Assembly: GCA_947446335.1 (NCBI GenBank)
Contig: CANFGA010000015.1
Coordinates: forward strand, 1-16,983
DNA: 16,983 nucleotides
Direction: 5' to 3'
Origin: Oxalobacteraceae bacterium
GTDB taxonomy: Bacteria; Pseudomonadota; Gammaproteobacteria; Burkholderiales; Burkholderiaceae_D
Shown: one piece after another, positions 14,165-16,983 of the stretch
Position numbering within the stretch: the first letter of the stretch is position 1
How the letters are laid out: every line of letters starts with the position of its first letter
The notes under the pieces: generated by a model
Seen by the model: only the letters and a program-made list of their open reading frames with translations
What the model was told of the DNA's origin: nothing
Database searches by the model: none
Position numbers and translations under genes: made by a program

Positions 14165-15172
14165 ATGCAACGCAAAAAATCTACCCATCGCATCACTTTT
14201 TTCATCTTGCTCGCTTGCAAGGGATGGGCTGGCGCTGCGCTGTTGCTGCTGTTGGCTGGCCAGGCCGCAGCGGCCGAACTCGGTGACGTGACCGTGCATT
14301 CCTTTGCCGGCCAGCCTTTGGTGGCAGACATCGCATTGACGGCGCTGACGCCCGATGAATTGACCCGTTTGCAAGTGCGGTTGGCGTCGCCCGATGTCTA
14401 TCGCGCTGCCAATGTGCGCATCCACCCGGCTTTGGCTTCGCTGCGGATGACGGTGATGCAGGAAGAGGGCCAGCGCCAGTTCGTCCATATCACCACGCGG
14501 CAAGCGATCGATGCCGATTATCTGCACCTGTTTCTGGAGCTGAGCGCGGGCGAGCGGCACAGCGTGCGTGCCGTCACCATCTGGTTGAGTGCCAAGCCGG
14601 CGCCGGTGGCGCCGACCGTTTTGGTAGCGCCTGTTGCCCCGGTGGCGCTTGCTCCAGCGGCGCCAGTGATCGCGCCAGCGCCTGATGCGGTGCGTGTCGC
14701 ACTTGAATCCAAGCCGGCATCCAATCCAAAGTCGGCATCGGATGCCAAGCCAGCGCCAAAGGCAAAGCCGGCCCCAAAGCCGATGCCCAAGCCCTCGCTT
14801 GAAGCCGAGCAAAGCCGGGAGCGCGCCGAACAGCAAAGCCGTGACAACGCTGCGCTCGACATCGAAAATGCCGGATTGCGCTCGAAGCTGGAAACGTTGG
14901 AAGCAAAAGTCACGGTCTTGCAACAAATTCAAACTGCCCGATTGTTGGCTGCCATGCCGATGCCAGCACCGGTGGCGGTTCGCACCGGTTTGCCATCCTG
15001 GGTCGCCGGCGCATCAGTTCTGTTGCTGTTGATCGTATCGGGTGTGCTGGCATTTCTATACCGCAAGAAAATCAGCGGATCGCGCCCCTGGGTGGCGCTG
15101 AGCAAGCGGCTGCGGCGCAAGGCGGCGCCTGCAGCACCTGCAGCTCGGATCGAGCCGGTTGAAACCGAATAG
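14165..15172 (+). CDS. Short FimV/HubP-like membrane protein
   Basis: A 335-residue protein with a signal peptide (1-~37, cleavage in QAAAA), then a FimV-type N-terminal module beginning ELGDVTVHSFAGQPLVADIA and running to about residue 142. A Pro/Ala/Lys linker (~143-210), a coiled coil (~212-262) and a transmembrane helix (~278-299) follow, with a basic cytoplasmic tail. Full-length FimV/HubP proteins are polar landmark or type IV pilus proteins with a LysM motif and a large acidic cytoplasmic TPR domain; neither is seen here, so this is a reduced paralog. Topology places the FimV module in the periplasm. RBS is weak (GGAATC). fliT lies convergently 30 bases beyond its stop. Confidence 0.75.
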   Translation: MQRKKSTHRITFFILLACKGWAGAALLLLLAGQAAAAELGDVTVHSFAGQPLVADIALTALTPDELTRLQVRLASPDVYRAANVRIHPALASLRMTVMQEEGQRQFVHITTRQAIDADYLHLFLELSAGERHSVRAVTIWLSAKPAPVAPTVLVAPVAPVALAPAAPVIAPAPDAVRVALESKPASNPKSASDAKPAPKAKPAPKPMPKPSLEAEQSRERAEQQSRDNAALDIENAGLRSKLETLEAKVTVLQQIQTARLLAAMPMPAPVAVRTGLPSWVAGASVLLLLIVSGVLAFLYRKKISGSRPWVALSKRLRRKAAPAAPAARIEPVETE

Positions 15173-15202
15173 GCTGGCGCGCAGCGGTGACCGCCTTGGC
15201 GT

Positions 15203-15496
15203 TTATTGTTCGCGCTGCGGCGCTTGCATGATGTTCGACAATTGCTTGATCCACGGCTGCGTGCTGTTGCGAATTTCGCGGTCGTTGGCCAAAATCTGTT
15301 TCAGAAGGTCGATCTTGCGCAGCCGGGCAGCGCCATCGAGCGGTGCAATCGGGCCGTTGGCATCGTTGCGCGCAGCGGCGCATTGACGCTCGAGTCGGGT
15401 CAAATCAGCCCAGTCGCTGGAGCGGGCAGCCGCCACCATTTGTTGGGTCAATCCCGCAATATTTTCATACATTGAAATCACTTCGCTGCCGGTCAT
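15203..15496 (-). CDS. fliT: Flagellar protein FliT
   Basis: A 97-residue helical protein. The N-terminus MTGSEVISMYENIAGLTQQM, then AARSSDWADLTRLERQC, is the standard FliT pattern. FliT acts as export chaperone of the filament cap FliD, and in enterobacteria as an anti-FlhDC factor. The C-terminal part (LRKIDLLKQILANDREIRN) matches the family helix that precedes the FliD-binding tail. The start at 15496 is preferred for AGGG seven bases upstream and fit to the family; an in-frame ATG at 15556 lacks support. fliD and fliS, the usual neighbours, are not in the window, so fliT stands alone behind a candidate FliA promoter. Confidence 0.82.
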   Translation of the reverse strand: MTGSEVISMYENIAGLTQQMVAAARSSDWADLTRLERQCAAARNDANGPIAPLDGAARLRKIDLLKQILANDREIRNSTQPWIKQLSNIMQAPQREQ

Positions 15497-15543
15497 GAGC
15501 ACACCCTGGGCTAAAAATGAAAAAGATCCCGCTAGTCCGATTT

Positions 15544-15570
15544 GTAACGACGACACTTTTCAAAACTTGA
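15544..15570 (-). promoter_or_regulatory. Candidate sigma-28 promoter of fliT
   Basis: On the minus strand TCAAGTTT (15563-15570), an 11-base spacer and GTCGTTAC (15544-15551) match the FliA consensus: the -35 fully (with the common C variant), the -10 at five of eight. The site is 48 bases before the fliT start. The second half is degenerate, so support comes mainly from spacing and gene identity. Confidence 0.45.
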
Positions 15571-15596
15571 GGATTTTTTTCAAAATAATTTAAAAT
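15567..15596 (+). promoter_or_regulatory. Predicted promoter of the methyltransferase gene
   Basis: TTGAGG (15567-15572) and TAAAAT (15591-15596) are 18 bases apart, in the most AT-rich stretch of the window, about 65 bases before the methyltransferase ATG. The -35 shares bases with the -35 of the opposing fliT promoter. Confidence 0.45.
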
Positions 15597-15661
15597 AATC
15601 GATCAGCAAGCCATCTTTCGATCTGACACCGGCTTGCTGGCAAGAAAAATCAACTGAAAAC

Positions 15662-16291
15662 ATGACACAGACACCCGAAGAAATCGCTCGCGCCACGCGC
15701 CTGACGCTCGATTATTATGACCGCCATGCGCAGCAATTTTTCGAAGGCACGCACGATCATGATGTCGGTCAAAACATTGCTGCCTTGCTCGCTGCGATCG
15801 AGGCCAGTGCGCCCTACGCAATACTCGATCTCGGTTGCGGCCCGGGGCGCGATCTGGCCGTGTTCGCAGGGCTGGGACATCAGGCGATCGGCGTCGATGG
15901 CTCGGCGCGTTTTGCCGAGATGGCACGCGCTGCCAGCGGCTGCGAGGTGTGGCAGCAAGACTTCACCAGGCTCGATTTGCCGCTGGCGCGCTTCGACGGC
16001 GTGTTCGCCAATGCGGCGCTGTTCCATGTACCAAGCGCAGCGCTGCCGCAAGTGCTGCTTGCACTGCATGCGACGTTGAAGCCGGGCGCGGCCTTGTTCA
16101 GCTCGAATCCGCGCGGGCAAAACCAGGAAGGCTGGAATGGCGAGCGCTATGGCAGTTATTACGACTATCCGACCTGGAGCCAATTCATGGCAGACGCCGG
16201 CTTTCGCGAAGTGCTGCATTATTACCGTCCGCCCGGTTTGGCGCGCGAGCATCAACCGTGGCTCGCCGGCGTGTGGCGCAAGCCGAGGTAA
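15662..16291 (+). CDS. Class I SAM-dependent methyltransferase
   Basis: The 209-residue product has the Rossmann-fold SAM-binding motif I ILDLGCGPGRD (54-64), an acidic end of strand 2 in GVDGS (77-81), motif II/III region QQDFTRLDLPLARFDGVFAN, and post-motif segments ALHATLKPGAALFSSNPRG and YPTWSQFMADAGF typical of Methyltransf_11/25-like enzymes. It is a cytosolic enzyme. The N-terminal ~45 residues (TLDYYDRHAQQFFEGTHDHD) form a cap helix region; similar proteins use small molecules, but the substrate cannot be told. The ATG at 15662 has only a weak ribosome site. It is monocistronic and divergent from fliT. Confidence 0.85.
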   Translation: MTQTPEEIARATRLTLDYYDRHAQQFFEGTHDHDVGQNIAALLAAIEASAPYAILDLGCGPGRDLAVFAGLGHQAIGVDGSARFAEMARAASGCEVWQQDFTRLDLPLARFDGVFANAALFHVPSAALPQVLLALHATLKPGAALFSSNPRGQNQEGWNGERYGSYYDYPTWSQFMADAGFREVLHYYRPPGLAREHQPWLAGVWRKPR

Positions 16292-16451
16292 ACAAGGTTG
16301 TCATTGCGAATCTTGTCGTTACATCATCGCTGTGTTCGGTGCCGCACTGAACTGATGGCCCGATCCGGTTAAGCTGGTCTTGTCATGGCGAACCATGCTT
16401 TGCGCGGTTTCGGCAACGAATTTCAGCAAACCAATGAACAAGGAGATTTCA

Positions 16452-16655
16452 ATGAACAAGGATCAAGTCAAGGGCGCAGTCAAGGATATCGGCGGCAAGG
16501 TTCAGGAAGAAGTTGGCAAGTTGACCGGCAGCGAAGAGCAGCAAGCGAAGGGCCTGGCGAACCAGATCGAAGGCAAGGTACAGCAAAAGGTCGGCGACTT
16601 GAAGGAAGCGCTGAAGGATGTGACGAAGGACGTCACGAAGGATGAAAAGCAGTAA
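16452..16655 (+). CDS. CsbD family stress protein
   Basis: A 67-residue hydrophilic protein. MNKDQVKGAVKDIGGKVQEE and the following GKLTGSEEQQAKGLANQIEG are the two halves of the CsbD repeat, with a lysine-rich tail KDVTKDVTKDEKQ. CsbD proteins are abundant general-stress proteins of unknown biochemical role (sigma-B regulated in Bacillus, induced by envelope or osmotic stress in proteobacteria). AAGGAG seven bases before the ATG at 16452 fixes the start; the frame is open further upstream but without support. No clear promoter was found in 16292-16451. A strong terminator follows. Confidence 0.9.
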   Translation: MNKDQVKGAVKDIGGKVQEEVGKLTGSEEQQAKGLANQIEGKVQQKVGDLKEALKDVTKDVTKDEKQ

Positions 16656-16685
16656 GTCGCTGCAACGCTGGTTTGCAGCATTGCT

Positions 16686-16735
16686 TCTGTCCAACAACAG
16701 CCGCATTGCGTCTGCCCAACTTCAGCCGCATTGCG
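16686..16735 (+). repeat. Two tandem 25-base units after csbD
   Basis: Units 16686-16710 and 16711-16735 are identical at 22 of 25 positions, sharing CAGCCGCATTGCG and CCAAC. Two of the three differences (AA to TT) let the second copy form the long terminator hairpin with the following bases. Confidence 0.65.
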
Positions 16736-16745
16736 GCTGAAGTTG
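16717..16745 (+). terminator. Probable bidirectional terminator between csbD and the S9 peptidase gene
   Basis: CAACTTCAGCCGC (16717-16729) and GCGGCTGAAGTTG (16733-16745) are perfect 13-base arms with a three-base loop, followed by TTT on the plus strand. It lies 61 bases after csbD and 9 bases beyond the stop of the convergent peptidase gene, so it can serve both. Confidence 0.65.
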
Positions 16746-16754
16746 TTTGCGGCT

Positions 16755-16983
16755 TCAGTGCGGCGTATCGGGCTGCAGGTGTTGTTTGAAAAACGACATG
16801 ATCATCCCGTACACGTGGCGCTGCTCGGCGCGCGACGACATGCCGTGCTTTGCCCCAGGGTAGGTCATCAGGTCGAACTGCACGCCGCGTTGAACCAGCG
16901 CCGCGATCATGCGCGTGGTGTTGGAAAACAGCACGTTATCGTCTGCCATCCCGTGCATCAGCAGCAATGGCGAGCGCAAGCCA
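16755..16983 (-). CDS. S9-family peptidase (prolyl oligopeptidase/DPP IV type), C-terminal fragment
   Basis: Only the last ~75 codons are present; the gene continues beyond the right edge. LRSPLLLMHGMADDNVLF carries the catalytic Asp region (HGxxDDNV), and MTYPGAKHGM carries the catalytic His of the Ser-Asp-His triad in the alpha/beta-hydrolase domain. FFKQHL near the end is the usual final helix. This arrangement is that of dipeptidyl-peptidase IV-like S9 enzymes, often exported, that cleave after proline. The catalytic Ser and the N-terminal propeller are outside the window, so subfamily and location are unresolved. Confidence 0.85.
   Translation of the reverse strand, partial: GLRSPLLLMHGMADDNVLFSNTTRMIAALVQRGVQFDLMTYPGAKHGMSSRAEQRHVYGMIMSFFKQHLQPDTPH

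Noticed and set aside
14144..14932. 262-codon minus-strand frame opposite the FimV-like gene
   Set aside because: Antisense of the Pro/Ala/Lys linker region, giving an artificial Arg/Gly/Trp repeat protein.
1..16983. tRNA genes, rRNA, CRISPR arrays, insertion-sequence ends, phage genes or integrase attachment sites
   Set aside because: None recognised by eye on either strand; no clustered spaced repeats and no transposase or integrase motifs in any plausible frame.

Overview
The window is GC-rich, gene-dense chromosomal DNA. It most resembles a betaproteobacterium of the Oxalobacteraceae type (Janthinobacterium/Massilia/Duganella-like). This is inferred from the gene families (FimV/HubP-like protein, GspA-GspB pair, class II fumarase, CsbD, YjfB and FliT motility proteins, bufferin genes), from GC-biased codon use and from strong Shine-Dalgarno sites. 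No rRNA, tRNA, CRISPR array, insertion sequence or phage gene is visible. No intergenic stretch exceeds about 215 bases.

Left part (1-4947, all minus strand): a secreted TPR-like protein cut by the window edge, with a predicted promoter and a strong hairpin in its leader; a family 3 glycoside hydrolase (beta-N-acetylhexosaminidase type); and a large choice-of-anchor I family lipoprotein starting at TTG and followed by a 13-bp perfect stem-loop.

Middle-left (5161-9361, all plus strand): a small hypothetical protein; then a probable operon of a 36-residue lysine-rich peptide behind a hairpin-rich leader, a small exported unknown protein, gspA and gspB (an ATPase/peptidoglycan-binding pair that helps assemble secretins); then mobB behind its own TATAAT promoter; then a YjfB-family motility gene behind a near-consensus FliA (sigma-28) promoter.

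Centre (9524-11841, plus strand): an Asr-like Ala/Pro/Lys-rich exported peptide with a terminator, followed by the most interesting locus. A bufferin precursor (DUF2282, BufA1-like; four core cysteines behind a signal peptide) lies 16 bases upstream of one 547-residue protein that joins a DUF692/MNIO oxidative maturase (BufB) to a DUF2063 partner domain (BufC). This is a compact two-gene copper/metal-buffering RiPP system in which the usual two maturation proteins are one polypeptide and no DoxX-like BufD is adjacent.

Right part (11861-16983): on the minus strand, a soluble DUF883/ElaB-like protein, an S4 RNA-binding protein (YbcJ type) and fumarase C. Divergent from fumC is a short FimV-like membrane protein, which converges on fliT. 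fliT has a candidate sigma-28 promoter overlapping the promoter of a divergent SAM-dependent methyltransferase. Then come csbD with a tandem repeat that forms its terminator, and the C-terminal end of an S9 prolyl-oligopeptidase-family enzyme. YjfB, FliT and the FimV/HubP-like protein give the window a scattered motility/cell-pole theme.
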